Below are positions 24,068-33,016 of a DNA stretch of 64,000 nucleotides, piece after piece. Origin of the DNA: Agarivorans sp. Alg241-V36 (GTDB taxonomy: Bacteria > Pseudomonadota > Gammaproteobacteria > Enterobacterales > Celerinatantimonadaceae); contig NZ_UNRE01000011.1 in NCBI RefSeq assembly GCF_900537085.1, forward strand, positions 8,379 through 72,378, written 5' to 3'. Under the pieces are notes generated by a model. The model had not been told where the DNA came from and ran no database searches. It saw only the letters and a program-made list of their open reading frames with translations. The translations under genes and the position numbers were made by a program. The stretch's first letter is position 1. Each line of letters opens with the position of its first letter.

Positions 24068-25912
24068 ATGCTGCCAAACTTACTGCATAGAGTTCGCCAT
24101 TTTGTCTACTACCTAGCCAGTTCCTTAAAGAATCGCGGCATAGCGATGTTTGGAGCTTATTTGTTGGTACAGGCTAGCTGGCTCGCCATATTTGCGCCTT
24201 TGTCGATAGTGGTGAGTGAAGCCTTGATGTCTTGGTATGGACTTAAGGGCGTTGCCAACCAAGAGTTGTTGGCCTTCTTCCTATCGCCCAGTGGTTACTT
24301 GTTTGCAATCTGGCTGGTGGCTATGGCTTTGTTTAACTTCTTTTTACAACAAGGCGCGTTAACCCTGTTGCTTGCACAGCACGAAGTAAACAAGCGCTCG
24401 GTGTCGCAAGCGATCCGTTTGTTGGTGAACCGGGCGTGGACAATTGCTAGGTTGGCATTTTTGCAATCAGCCTTGCTGATTAGTATTAGCTGTACCTTGT
24501 TGTTTATTGGCCGTTGGTTGTTTGGCTTAATGCTTGCCGACTGGGATATTAACTATTATCTCGACCAGCAACGAAATCAGCTTTGGTTTTATTTTGCTGC
24601 CTTAAGCATAGGTGGTTTACCTTTAGCTGTTTGGCTTGGGTCTAAGTGGCTTAATTGGTGGTTTGCCTTGCCATTTTGCATGCTGCAAAAAAAGCCCCTG
24701 CTGGCGCAACTCAAGGATTCAACCCAACTCAGTATTGGCCAACGTAAGTTGATCTTGTGTTTGAACCTTGCTTGGTTTGCCTTACGTACTTCTGTGTTTG
24801 TTGCGGTGATCGCCGGTTTTATTTGGTTACTTCGCATTAGTTTAAATTGGTGGGCGCCAGAAGATGTTACTCCTTTAGCCTTGTTTTTGTTTAGTGCAAC
24901 AGTGCTAGCGGGTGGCTCTATTGTTAGCTTCCTAGACACTTGGCTATACGCAAGTATTCAATTTTATCTGTTTAAGGTATTAGCTAAACAACACAAAGAA
25001 AGCCTGAGCAAACACCACCAACAAGTATTGAAAGAAAACCACCGTGTGCATTTAGGGCTACGGTTAATTTTTATCGCTGTCTTGCTGTTGGGCGCCAGTG
25101 AAATGAAAGAAGAAGTCGCTGCGTTTAACCAGCGTTTTAGCGAGCCAAGTACCATGCTTGTAATGGGCCACCGAGCTGGAGGTTGGTTAGCCTTAGAAAA
25201 CAGTTTAGAAGGCTTACAAAAGTCGATAAACCTTGAATTGCCAGTGACGGAAATAGATGTTCAATTAACCGTTGATGGTCAAATAGCGGTGGTGCACGAC
25301 CGCGATTTACGCCGCCTAACTGGCAGTGATTTAGTGGTGCCAGAAAGCTCATTTGCGCAAATTCAACAAGCCTTTGTAGATGCTGGTTTTAGCCAACCAC
25401 AGGCTTTACCTTACTGGTTAGAAAAGAGCGCTAACAAGATTACTTTAAACATTGAACTTAAACGCTACGACAGTTCTTTAGCCTTGGTACCTGCGCTGTT
25501 AGATTCACTAAAAGAATATCCATACCCGGTCATCATAAGTAGTTTAGATATTGAGCTACTTGAAGAATTAAAGCAGAAAATTAGCGGTACCGAATTAGCC
25601 GATAGAATTAGTACGGCCTTTATTGCGGCTGCCAGTTTTGGTGAATCGGCTGTGCAACAAAATGTTGATATGTTGATAGTGAACCAACAATGGGTAAACG
25701 CCTGGCGATTATTCAGTGCGCAACAGCGAGGCCAAGAAGTACACGTATGGACAGTTAACAATGCTGCAGACGTGGAGCGGCTTTATTATTTGCGGGTAAA
25801 TGGGGTGGTTACCGACTCGCCGATTATGGCTTTAGAAACATTAGAACGACTTTACGGCTTAAGTGAAGTTGATCATATAGTAAATAGTTTGCGCTATTGG
25901 TTAGCACTTTAA
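24068..25912 (+). CDS. Glycerophosphodiester phosphodiesterase with N-terminal membrane domain
   Basis: The 614-residue protein has two parts. Residues 1 to about 350 contain seven or eight hydrophobic segments (the GDPD membrane-domain family). The GDPD catalytic barrel follows, with MGHRAGG (catalytic His368), EIDVQLTVDGQIAVVHDRDL (metal Glu and Asp, second His), NIELK and late VHVWTVN. It splits glycerophosphodiesters to glycerol-3-phosphate and alcohol, at the membrane; the barrel's side of the membrane is uncertain. Start ATG 24068 directly follows cutC. It may salvage phospholipid head groups. Confidence 0.9.
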   Translation: MLPNLLHRVRHFVYYLASSLKNRGIAMFGAYLLVQASWLAIFAPLSIVVSEALMSWYGLKGVANQELLAFFLSPSGYLFAIWLVAMALFNFFLQQGALTLLLAQHEVNKRSVSQAIRLLVNRAWTIARLAFLQSALLISISCTLLFIGRWLFGLMLADWDINYYLDQQRNQLWFYFAALSIGGLPLAVWLGSKWLNWWFALPFCMLQKKPLLAQLKDSTQLSIGQRKLILCLNLAWFALRTSVFVAVIAGFIWLLRISLNWWAPEDVTPLALFLFSATVLAGGSIVSFLDTWLYASIQFYLFKVLAKQHKESLSKHHQQVLKENHRVHLGLRLIFIAVLLLGASEMKEEVAAFNQRFSEPSTMLVMGHRAGGWLALENSLEGLQKSINLELPVTEIDVQLTVDGQIAVVHDRDLRRLTGSDLVVPESSFAQIQQAFVDAGFSQPQALPYWLEKSANKITLNIELKRYDSSLALVPALLDSLKEYPYPVIISSLDIELLEELKQKISGTELADRISTAFIAAASFGESAVQQNVDMLIVNQQWVNAWRLFSAQQRGQEVHVWTVNNAADVERLYYLRVNGVVTDSPIMALETLERLYGLSEVDHIVNSLRYWLAL

Positions 25913-25942
25913 ACAAGATGCTAGCTAAGGATTATGGTCATC

Positions 25943-26230
25943 CTATTTGGGTGCTAGGCCAAGCTCGTCTAGCTTGAACAAGATTTCTGTTTTGTGTTGT
26001 TGTTTAATCTCTTGCCAGTGACGATCTTCTCTTGCGCCGATAATGGCATAGATAGAATTTAAACCGGTACCTTTTACTGTTGATTTCAAGCGAGCATAAA
26101 GCTGGTAAGGGTCTATAGCCATAAAATCATCAACGGAGTGGATATTGACCTCTGCCAATATTTCTTCACTGCGTGGACCAAAGCCTTTTAAATCTCTCAA
26201 GCGCTTTGGCTTAGCTGATGTTTTAGTCAT
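25943..26230 (-). CDS. TfoX C-terminal-domain (Sxy-like) protein
   Basis: The 95-residue protein consists only of the TfoX C-terminal domain, a helix-hairpin-helix-like fold: RLRDLKGFGPRSEEILAEVNIHSVDDFMAIDPYQLYARLKS is the conserved first half. The N-terminal domain of full-size competence regulator TfoX is missing. Its start overlaps the end of pxpC by eight bases, so it is translated with it. What this small regulator-like protein does beside 5-oxoprolinase is unknown. Confidence 0.75.
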   Translation of the reverse strand: MTKTSAKPKRLRDLKGFGPRSEEILAEVNIHSVDDFMAIDPYQLYARLKSTVKGTGLNSIYAIIGAREDRHWQEIKQQHKTEILFKLDELGLAPK

Positions 26231-27206
26231 GCTGACTTTGACCTCTTAGCGAAAGCTTGAAGAAATTTTCAAAGGCTAACCAACGCTGTCGCTGCTCTTC
26301 AACCGTGCTTAAATAGAAGCTTAGACTCTGCTTGGGGTGTCGTTGATTCAAGGCAAACAAGTCCAAGCGCGAGATACAGCCTAATTTGGGATAACCGCCA
26401 ATTGTTTGCCTATCGACAGACAGGATTATTGGCAAGCCATTGGGCGGTATTTGTACTGCGCCTAAAGCAATCGCTTCTGACTCTTTAGTAAGTGGAACAT
26501 CCTTTATCGCCGAGCCATTTAGCCTTAGTCCCATTCGATCACTTAAGTCACTAAGTTGATAGTCTTGTTGCAAAATTTGTTGCCGTTGCTGCTGACTAAA
26601 TGAATGAAACTGGTAACCCGGAATAAGCGCGAGTTTTAAGTGCTCTTTATAGCTAGGAATATAACGATTTGGTGTTTGTTGCACTGGAGTGGAGTCGAGT
26701 TGCTTAGCACTTTTTAGCGGATAGAAGAGTTTGTCATTTGGTTTTAAGGCGCGCCCGTTAAAGGGACCTAAGGCCTGCTTAGGTGAGCTGCTTACGCTAT
26801 CAAGCTCGCTGTTTAGTATAAAGCCGCCTTGTATCGCTAAGTAGGCTCTTAGCCCCGAGCGACTGGGGCCGAGATGCAAAGTTTGACCCGCTTCAACTCG
26901 AATACTTTGCCAGCTAGCGATTTGGTTGTTGTTTGCTTGTGTAGGTTCAAGGCTAAGCGGCATGGCTGCACCACATACTGCTACTAGGCATGCCTGCTCA
27001 AAATGCAACTTTGCGCCACCAAAGGTGATTTCTAGGGCAGGGCTGTTAACGGGATTACCTAGCAAGCGGTTGGCCCAATTAAAGGCATGTTTGTCTGCTG
27101 GCCCCCCTGGACTTACGCCAATATGTTGAAAGCCGATACGCCCGTGATCAACAATTAACATTTGTGGTCCGCTACGAAGTACAGTGAGTGAAGCTGCTTT
27201 AGTCAC
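26223..27206 (-). CDS. pxpC: 5-oxoprolinase subunit C
   Basis: The protein has the biotin-dependent carboxylase-like (KipA/PxpC) fold: LTVLRSGPQMLIVDHGRIGFQHIGVSPGGPADKHAFNWANRLLGN at the start and the late SDRMGLRLNGSAI, VQIPPNGLPIILSVDRQTIGGYPKLG. With PxpA and PxpB it makes the ATP-dependent enzyme that opens 5-oxoproline (pyroglutamate) to glutamate. I take GTG 27206 as the start, as GGAGG is five bases before it and it overlaps the end of pxpB by eight bases. The length (327) fits. It sits in the operon pxpA-pxpB-pxpC-TfoX-C. Confidence 0.88.
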   Translation of the reverse strand: MTKAASLTVLRSGPQMLIVDHGRIGFQHIGVSPGGPADKHAFNWANRLLGNPVNSPALEITFGGAKLHFEQACLVAVCGAAMPLSLEPTQANNNQIASWQSIRVEAGQTLHLGPSRSGLRAYLAIQGGFILNSELDSVSSSPKQALGPFNGRALKPNDKLFYPLKSAKQLDSTPVQQTPNRYIPSYKEHLKLALIPGYQFHSFSQQQRQQILQQDYQLSDLSDRMGLRLNGSAIKDVPLTKESEAIALGAVQIPPNGLPIILSVDRQTIGGYPKLGCISRLDLFALNQRHPKQSLSFYLSTVEEQRQRWLAFENFFKLSLRGQSQHD

Positions 27207-27861
27207 TGCTGCCTCCGTAATTGAGAAATTCCTTATAAGTGAGTTCAACAAAGCGTACTTGGTCACCCACTTCTAAGGGACACATTGGTTCGACATTCTT
27301 ATCGAATAACTTAATTGGGCTTTGGCCAATAATATGCCAGCCGCCGGGGCTATCGCAGGGATACACCGCACTCATATCTTCCGCTATTGCTAAGCTGCCA
27401 GCGGGTACTTTACTTGCTGGAGTGGACTTACGAGCTAGACTTAGCTGTGGGCTTAATCCGCTTAGGTAAGTAAAGCCGGGCATAAAGCCAATCATCTTTA
27501 CTTGATAAACACCTTGCTTATGCAGCTCAATAACCTGATTAACACTTAGTTGCAGTTGCTGAGCTACCGCTGATAAATCAGGTGCAAGCTGCTGTGCGTA
27601 GCAAACAGGGATTTCAAAAGTTTGCTTAGATGAAGGTCTGCCTAGTTGTAGCTCAAACTGTTGAACTGCCGCGCCAATTGATTCGAACTGTGTTTGGTTA
27701 TTGCCAATGCAAAGTAGGGTATCGCTGGCCACGATTATATCGCTGATGTTGTCTAGCTGATCCTTTAAGAAGCTCGCTAATTGTGGAAGCGCTTGGCAAT
27801 GGCTGACTGAATGGCTGCTTATTAATACGCTATCTTCATTCACGTAATCGATGCAATACAT
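27199..27861 (-). CDS. pxpB: 5-oxoprolinase subunit B
   Basis: The 220-residue protein belongs to the allophanate-hydrolase-subunit-1/KipI family. VKMIGFMPGFTYLSGLSPQLSLARKSTPASKVPAGSLAIAEDMSAVYP is its hallmark. It forms the B half of the B-C complex that serves 5-oxoprolinase. The ATG at 27861 is five bases from the pxpA stop at 27867. It ends with TAA shared in an overlap with the GTG start of pxpC. Confidence 0.9.
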   Translation of the reverse strand: MYCIDYVNEDSVLISSHSVSHCQALPQLASFLKDQLDNISDIIVASDTLLCIGNNQTQFESIGAAVQQFELQLGRPSSKQTFEIPVCYAQQLAPDLSAVAQQLQLSVNQVIELHKQGVYQVKMIGFMPGFTYLSGLSPQLSLARKSTPASKVPAGSLAIAEDMSAVYPCDSPGGWHIIGQSPIKLFDKNVEPMCPLEVGDQVRFVELTYKEFLNYGGSSD

Positions 27862-27866
27862 AGTGA

Positions 27867-28610
27867 TTAGTCGATGTTTGACATTTGAATTTGTTTTTTG
27901 ATGGCTTGAACCAGCTTAACGGCTGCTTGATTGTCGCCATGAACGCATAAGGTGTCGGCCTCTACTTTTAGTAAGCTGCCGTCTGCACAACGTAAGCTTC
28001 TTTGTGAGAGCAACAAACTTACTTGCTCTAACAGTTGTTCTTTACTGGTAAGAAGCGCTCCAGCTTGGCTACGTGCTTGTAAGCTTCCATCGCTTAGGTA
28101 GCGTCTGTCGGCAAAGGCTTCTTTAATTAGCGATAGTTGGTATCTTTCTGCTAGCTCGCTAATAAAGCCTTGGCATTGGGTTGCATGTACCATTAGCTGA
28201 GGAACCTGATTCAGCCCGGTTAAGGCTCTGCAAACAGATTCAAAAATCTCAGGATTTTTATGCATGTCGTTGTATAAAGCGCCATGTGGCTTCACATAGC
28301 TCAATTTAAGCTGGTGAAACTGACATAAGGCATCTAGCGCGCCAATTTGCGTTAGCACTAGGTGAGTGAGTTCATCGGCTTGGTAGGGGATGGATCGGCG
28401 GCCAAAACCCGCTACATCGGCGTAACTTGGATGCGCTCCTATAGTTACATCATACTGCTTGGCAAGGGCTAAAGTTTTGCTCATCACATTGGGATCAGAA
28501 GCATGTCCACCACAAGCTATATTGGCAAGATCAACGTGGGGCATGAGCTGCTCATCAACTCCCATTTCCCATACGCCGAAGCTTTCTCCCATATCGCAAT
28601 TTAGTAACAT
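27867..28610 (-). CDS. pxpA: 5-oxoprolinase subunit A (LamB/YcsF family)
   Basis: The 247-residue protein opens LLNCDMGESFGVW and contains VDLANIACGGHASDPNVM, IGAHPSYADVAGFGRRSI and VKPHGALYNDM, all signatures of PxpA. It is the catalytic subunit for ring-opening of 5-oxoproline with ATP, in the cytoplasm. It is the first structural gene of the operon and follows the LysR gene by nine bases on the same strand, which suggests joint transcription or read-through from the regulator gene. Confidence 0.92.
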   Translation of the reverse strand: MLLNCDMGESFGVWEMGVDEQLMPHVDLANIACGGHASDPNVMSKTLALAKQYDVTIGAHPSYADVAGFGRRSIPYQADELTHLVLTQIGALDALCQFHQLKLSYVKPHGALYNDMHKNPEIFESVCRALTGLNQVPQLMVHATQCQGFISELAERYQLSLIKEAFADRRYLSDGSLQARSQAGALLTSKEQLLEQVSLLLSQRSLRCADGSLLKVEADTLCVHGDNQAAVKLVQAIKKQIQMSNID

Positions 28611-28619
28611 CTATCTTCC

Positions 28620-29522
28620 TTAACGCAGCGTTTTACAGTGTTGAATAAGTAGCTTTGAAAAGTGCTGACCCGCTGGGCCTAGTTGTTCTGGGCGTGGCAC
28701 CACTAGGTAAGTCACCAAAGATTTTGCCGCACCGCCACTTACATTAAGTTCAACTAAGCTGTCATCTTCAAAGTGAGGTTGAGCAATATGCAGCGGCAGC
28801 CAAGCAAAGCCTAAACCCTGTTTAAGTACCTCTACGACTCGGTGAAAACTGCTAAACGTCCAGCGTTGTTCGGCTCGTAACCAGCCTCTCTCTTGCTGAG
28901 GGTTTTTGCCGGTATCGCGGATCACCAGTTGAACATGTTGTATTACTTCGTCGATAGAAACCGGCTGTGGCATTTTGGCGAGTGGGTGATTTCGATGAAC
29001 AACAGGAACCAAAGTGACTACGCCAAGCCGTTCTCCCAAAACACCCTTAGGCAAATAAGCAGTGATCACTAAATCAACTTCGCCCTCGGCGATTGCATCA
29101 TCGGCACCACTTACTACAGTATCAATGACTTCGACACGGGTACCTCTGCTTTCAGGTAAAAAGGCTTTAAGTGCTTTGATAACCGGAGCTTGCGGCTGAA
29201 TGATTTCACAAGCCAAGCTCAATTGAGGTTCCCAACCTTGCTCTAGACTTGCGGCGAGCAATTCAAGCTCTTGAATGTTCTGGCTAAGCAGCTTACTGCG
29301 CCTAAGCATTACTTCGCCCATTGGGGTTAAGTAGGCTTTACGACCTTTTACTTCAAGCAACTGAATGCCCAGCAAGTTTTGCAACTTACTAACGGCGTGA
29401 TTCAGTGAAGATTGGCTTTTATTTAGCTGGCTAGCAGCCTGGGCGTAGCCGCCATAATCAACCACGGCTTGAAATATTCGCCACTGTTCAATAGTACTTT
29501 TGGCGCGAAATGGCTTGCTCAT
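28620..29522 (-). CDS. LysR-family regulator, probable regulator of pxp genes
   Basis: The 300-residue protein has an N-terminal winged helix-turn-helix (FQAVVDYGGYAQAASQLNKSQSSLNHAVSKLQNLLG) and a ligand-binding domain with LVITAYLPKG and RNHPLA. Its gene lies upstream of pxpA in the same direction with nine bases between, an unusual layout for LysR proteins, which are mostly divergent to targets. Control of oxoproline catabolism is inferred from position only. The yciK gene follows upstream in the same direction. Confidence 0.85.
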   Translation of the reverse strand: MSKPFRAKSTIEQWRIFQAVVDYGGYAQAASQLNKSQSSLNHAVSKLQNLLGIQLLEVKGRKAYLTPMGEVMLRRSKLLSQNIQELELLAASLEQGWEPQLSLACEIIQPQAPVIKALKAFLPESRGTRVEVIDTVVSGADDAIAEGEVDLVITAYLPKGVLGERLGVVTLVPVVHRNHPLAKMPQPVSIDEVIQHVQLVIRDTGKNPQQERGWLRAEQRWTFSSFHRVVEVLKQGLGFAWLPLHIAQPHFEDDSLVELNVSGGAAKSLVTYLVVPRPEQLGPAGQHFSKLLIQHCKTLR

Positions 29523-29540
29523 TGCTACTATCCTAACAGC

Positions 29541-30302
29541 TTATTTAGCTTGCGCATCTAAGCTAGTGCCGGTTACGCCGATACTGGCATCGCTCATCAG
29601 GTATAAGTAATTGGGCATAATATCTAATGGTGTTTTTAGCGTTTTTGGATCTTCACCGGGATAAGCAGTGGCGCGCATCAAGGTGCGGGTTGCCCCTGGG
29701 TTAATACAATTGCTGCGTAAACCGGTTTTATCGAACTCGTCTGCAATTACCTGCGACATACCCTCAACTGCGAACTTAGATACTGAATAACCACCCCAAT
29801 AAGCACGGCCTTTTTTACCAACACTTGAAGACGTAAATACTAATGAGGCATTGTCGCTTTTAAGCATTAATGGCACTAAAGCTTGGCTAAGCAAGAATTG
29901 AGACTTTACGTTCACCTGCATCAGCTGATCCCAAAGATCTTCTTCAATTTGTACGTACTGGCTTAAAACGCCCAAGTGAGCAGCGTTAAGAAGAGCACCA
30001 TCTAAGCGGCCAAACTGATTTTCAATGGTGGCTGCCATATCAAGGTAGTTTTGTTGAGTTGCGCCCTTAAGATCAAGAGGAATAATGGCTGGTTGCGGCG
30101 CGCCTAAAGCTTCGATTTCATCATATACAGCTTCAAGCTTTTTTACTGTTCTTCCTAGCAAGATCAAGGTTGCGCCGCATTGTGCAAAGGATAGAGCCGC
30201 TTGGCGGCCAATGCCATCGCCCGCGCCGGTTACTAGGATGACTTTGTTTTCTAGCTCATCACTGGCTGCTTGGAAGTGTTGAGGAGAGGTTTCCGTGCTC
30301 AT
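29541..30302 (-). CDS. yciK: YciK-type short-chain dehydrogenase
   Basis: The protein has the Rossmann TGAGDGIG motif (LVTGAGDGIGRQAALSF) and the catalytic Ser-Tyr-Lys set: LVFTSSSVG, then YSVSK. The ending INPGATRTLMRATAYPGEDP-TLKTPLDIMPNYLYLMSD matches E. coli YciK closely, and the 253-residue length agrees. It is a soluble NAD(P)-dependent oxidoreductase of unknown substrate. The start ATG 30302 is six bases after AGGAAC; the upstream frame adds 16 unrelated residues. Confidence 0.88.
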   Translation of the reverse strand: MSTETSPQHFQAASDELENKVILVTGAGDGIGRQAALSFAQCGATLILLGRTVKKLEAVYDEIEALGAPQPAIIPLDLKGATQQNYLDMAATIENQFGRLDGALLNAAHLGVLSQYVQIEEDLWDQLMQVNVKSQFLLSQALVPLMLKSDNASLVFTSSSVGKKGRAYWGGYSVSKFAVEGMSQVIADEFDKTGLRSNCINPGATRTLMRATAYPGEDPKTLKTPLDIMPNYLYLMSDASIGVTGTSLDAQAK

Positions 30303-30450
30303 TTTTTGTTCCTGTAGATGTGCGTTGGTGCACAAATATTTGATTAACAATTAAACAAGTGTTTAACGCCTGGTTAGACCTGTTGCAAAAATGTAAACAA
30401 ATGTTTAAGGTTTCTTTGAAAAACATACTATAAAAAAGGAATTAGCTAAT

Positions 30451-32907
30451 ATGCGTATGTCCCGAATAGCTACAGCAGTTACTCTATTAACATCAGTTAC
30501 TATAGCGGGTTGTGGTAGTAGCAACTCGCCATTTGATTTTGGCAATGATATCACGCCAAATGAGCCAAACTCAGTAAAAATTCGCTTCAATCCTCTTACT
30601 GGTGATGTATCTACACCCAATAACTTGTTGTTTAACGGTAGCTTAGACGGGACGATCAACTTACCAAGCGAAGCCGATATTAGCGTAACTCAGCAGTATC
30701 AAGATATTACCAACGTACTAGGCGCGTTAGATGGTTGGCAAACCAGTGTGCCGTTTTCAATCCCCTTAGCTTACGGCGATGATGACGCAGAGTTCAATGA
30801 AGAAATCGATACTAAGTTAGATGCTAGCTCTTTCCCAGCCGGCGTATTGTTGTACAAAGTTCGTGCTTCTGGTTTTGCCGATACTTGTGCTGACGTGACT
30901 GAAAACGGTGGTAGTTTTGTGGCAGGGCAAACATGCCGCGTTGATGAGCAACTTGTTTATGGTGAAGACTACGTCGCTACTTTTAGTGATGGCAGCTTAA
31001 TCGTTACACCTTTAGTGCCATTTACGCCTGCTACTTCGTACATGGTGGCGATCACTGACCAGCTGTTAGATGAAAATGGCCGCAGTGTTGCCGCTGGAGA
31101 CGCGTACCAACTACTTAGCTCTCCAATTACTGCTGATGATGATGCTACAGTTCAAAGTTTGAAAGGTTTAACTGCAGTCAATAATGGCTTGTTAGCTGCT
31201 GAAGGAGTGACTGCAAACGTGAGTTACTCTGCAGTGTTTACCACTCAATCTGTTGGAGGCGTGTTAAGTACGTTGCAACAGGTCTATGGTGGAATGGCGC
31301 TTAACAACTTGTTACCAATGAGTGCACTTGTTGATACGGGAACTACGGCGCAAGACGTTGCAAATGCAGCATTAGGCACCAGCCAGCCGGGCTTTGTTGC
31401 TGCTAAGTACTTCAAGTCTACATTGGCTGTTCCTTACTATTTATCAGATCTAGATAATCCAGATCTTACTGGCGCTGATGTAAACAAATGGGCGCAAGCC
31501 AAAACCGATAGCCCAGTAGCCATTTTACAACTGCTGCAAACTAATGCTGACTTTGCCGACCAAGGTAGTGCTACCAGCTTTTGGGCGCAAGCTGGCGCTA
31601 AAGGGTTTGACGTAGCCACATTTGGTGGCTTAGTAGCTGGCGGTGATACAACAAGTGCTGGGCAAATGCTTGCTCAAGCTGAATTAGCGGGGCTAACTTA
31701 CATGGAAGATGGCGAAACTAAAGCAGTTGATGCTCATCGTCATTTAACTGTTTATAACCCTGTTCCCGAAACCAAGAGCATGGCTTCGTTAGAGATAGAC
31801 ATTTACCTACCAGATGAAACGTTAACTGGCCAAGCGATGCCGGCCGAAGGTTGGCCTGTGGTTATCTTCCAACATGGAATTGGTTCAGTTAAGGAAACTG
31901 CCGCGGCAATTGCTGCAAGCTATGCCGCTCAGGGATACGCAGTGTTGGCAATGGACTTACCTTATCATGGTAGTCGTGGTATCGATTTAACCGGTGATGG
32001 CAATCCAGAAATTAGCGCAACGGGTGACCCTCAAGTTTTTGCTAATTTAGGTAGTTTTTTAAGTATTCGAGAAAACTTACGTCAATCAACTGCTGATCTA
32101 CTGGCAGTGCGGGCTGCCTTACAAGCCGCTGGAGCACCTGCAGAACTAGATGGAAGCAAAGTGCATTATGCTGGTCAGTCATTAGGTGCAATTGTAGGTG
32201 TTGGCCCTGCATCTATTGCTGATACAGTAAATGTAAGTGGTTTTGACATAGACTACAGCCTACAAAGCGTATCTCTTAGTGCACCAGGAGGCGGTTTAGC
32301 GGGAGTTTTCCAATACTCGCCAAGTTTTGGTCCTACGGTTGAAGCCGGTTTAAAGTCTAACCCTGGTTATTTAGCTTTGGTTGCAGCTGGTCTTGGCTTT
32401 GAAGACAACGACACTGCAACAGCCCTTGAGCAGTTTGCGGTTTATCAAGCCACGTACCCAGAGGCAGCACAGCTCGTTATTGATTCTAACTATCCGGCTT
32501 TCGCGTCAATTTTTGGCTCTTTAGCGCAAACAGTGGTAGACGGAGTAGACCCACTTAACTACGCGCAGTCAGGGTTTGAAATGCCAGTACTAGTCCATGA
32601 GATAGTCGGTGACGGTAGCGAAGGCAGTGGTGATCAGGTAATTCCAAACAGTATTGCAACTTTACCCTTAATTGGCACTGAGCCGCTAATCGCTTCTATG
32701 GGCTTAGAGGGCACAGAAGTAACGTCTGCGGGTAGTTATGCCGTTCGCTTTAGCCAAGGTTCACATAGCTCGCTAATTTCACCAACCGCTAACTTGGCTG
32801 CCACGGTTGAAATGCAAACTCAGTTTGTTAGTTATGCAGTAAGCGCAGATGCTGGTAATGCAAGTGTTGTAGTGAGCGACAGCTCGGTGATTGCTCCCGT
32901 TCAATAA
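30451..32907 (+). CDS. VolA/Pla-1/cef-type surface lipase (lysophospholipase)
   Basis: The 818-residue protein is a lipoprotein: LLTSVTIAGC with Cys21 as the lipidated residue. Vibrio VolA-type features follow: VKIRFNPLTGDVSTPNNLLFNGSLDGTINLP at residues 45-75, and a C-terminal alpha/beta-hydrolase domain with nucleophile Ser577 in GQSLG and the oxyanion-side WPVVIFQHGIGSVKETAA. Such enzymes sit on the outer membrane and release fatty acids from lysophospholipids, which FadL may import. A signal of regulation is not clear; a terminator follows at 32927. No fadL gene is in the window. Confidence 0.85.
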   Translation: MRMSRIATAVTLLTSVTIAGCGSSNSPFDFGNDITPNEPNSVKIRFNPLTGDVSTPNNLLFNGSLDGTINLPSEADISVTQQYQDITNVLGALDGWQTSVPFSIPLAYGDDDAEFNEEIDTKLDASSFPAGVLLYKVRASGFADTCADVTENGGSFVAGQTCRVDEQLVYGEDYVATFSDGSLIVTPLVPFTPATSYMVAITDQLLDENGRSVAAGDAYQLLSSPITADDDATVQSLKGLTAVNNGLLAAEGVTANVSYSAVFTTQSVGGVLSTLQQVYGGMALNNLLPMSALVDTGTTAQDVANAALGTSQPGFVAAKYFKSTLAVPYYLSDLDNPDLTGADVNKWAQAKTDSPVAILQLLQTNADFADQGSATSFWAQAGAKGFDVATFGGLVAGGDTTSAGQMLAQAELAGLTYMEDGETKAVDAHRHLTVYNPVPETKSMASLEIDIYLPDETLTGQAMPAEGWPVVIFQHGIGSVKETAAAIAASYAAQGYAVLAMDLPYHGSRGIDLTGDGNPEISATGDPQVFANLGSFLSIRENLRQSTADLLAVRAALQAAGAPAELDGSKVHYAGQSLGAIVGVGPASIADTVNVSGFDIDYSLQSVSLSAPGGGLAGVFQYSPSFGPTVEAGLKSNPGYLALVAAGLGFEDNDTATALEQFAVYQATYPEAAQLVIDSNYPAFASIFGSLAQTVVDGVDPLNYAQSGFEMPVLVHEIVGDGSEGSGDQVIPNSIATLPLIGTEPLIASMGLEGTEVTSAGSYAVRFSQGSHSSLISPTANLAATVEMQTQFVSYAVSADAGNASVVVSDSSVIAPVQ

Positions 32908-32926
32908 GCATCAAGTTAACGGTTCT

Positions 32927-32953
32927 AAGGCCTGCATCGCGCAGGCCTTTTTT
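32927..32953 (+). terminator. Terminator after the VolA-like gene
   Basis: AAGGCCTGC pairs with GCAGGCCTT around a 5-base loop, followed by a run of six T. It lies before sohB, which therefore needs its own promoter. Confidence 0.92.
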
Positions 32954-33016
32954 GTTACTTGGTTCAGTGTGCAAGCTATGGTACTAATAGCAGCTCGAAA
33001 ATATGAGGGCAGAAGT

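Noticed and set aside
32891-33016. N-terminal extension of SohB from 32891
   Set aside because: It spans the terminator of the VolA-like gene and does not match SohB relatives.
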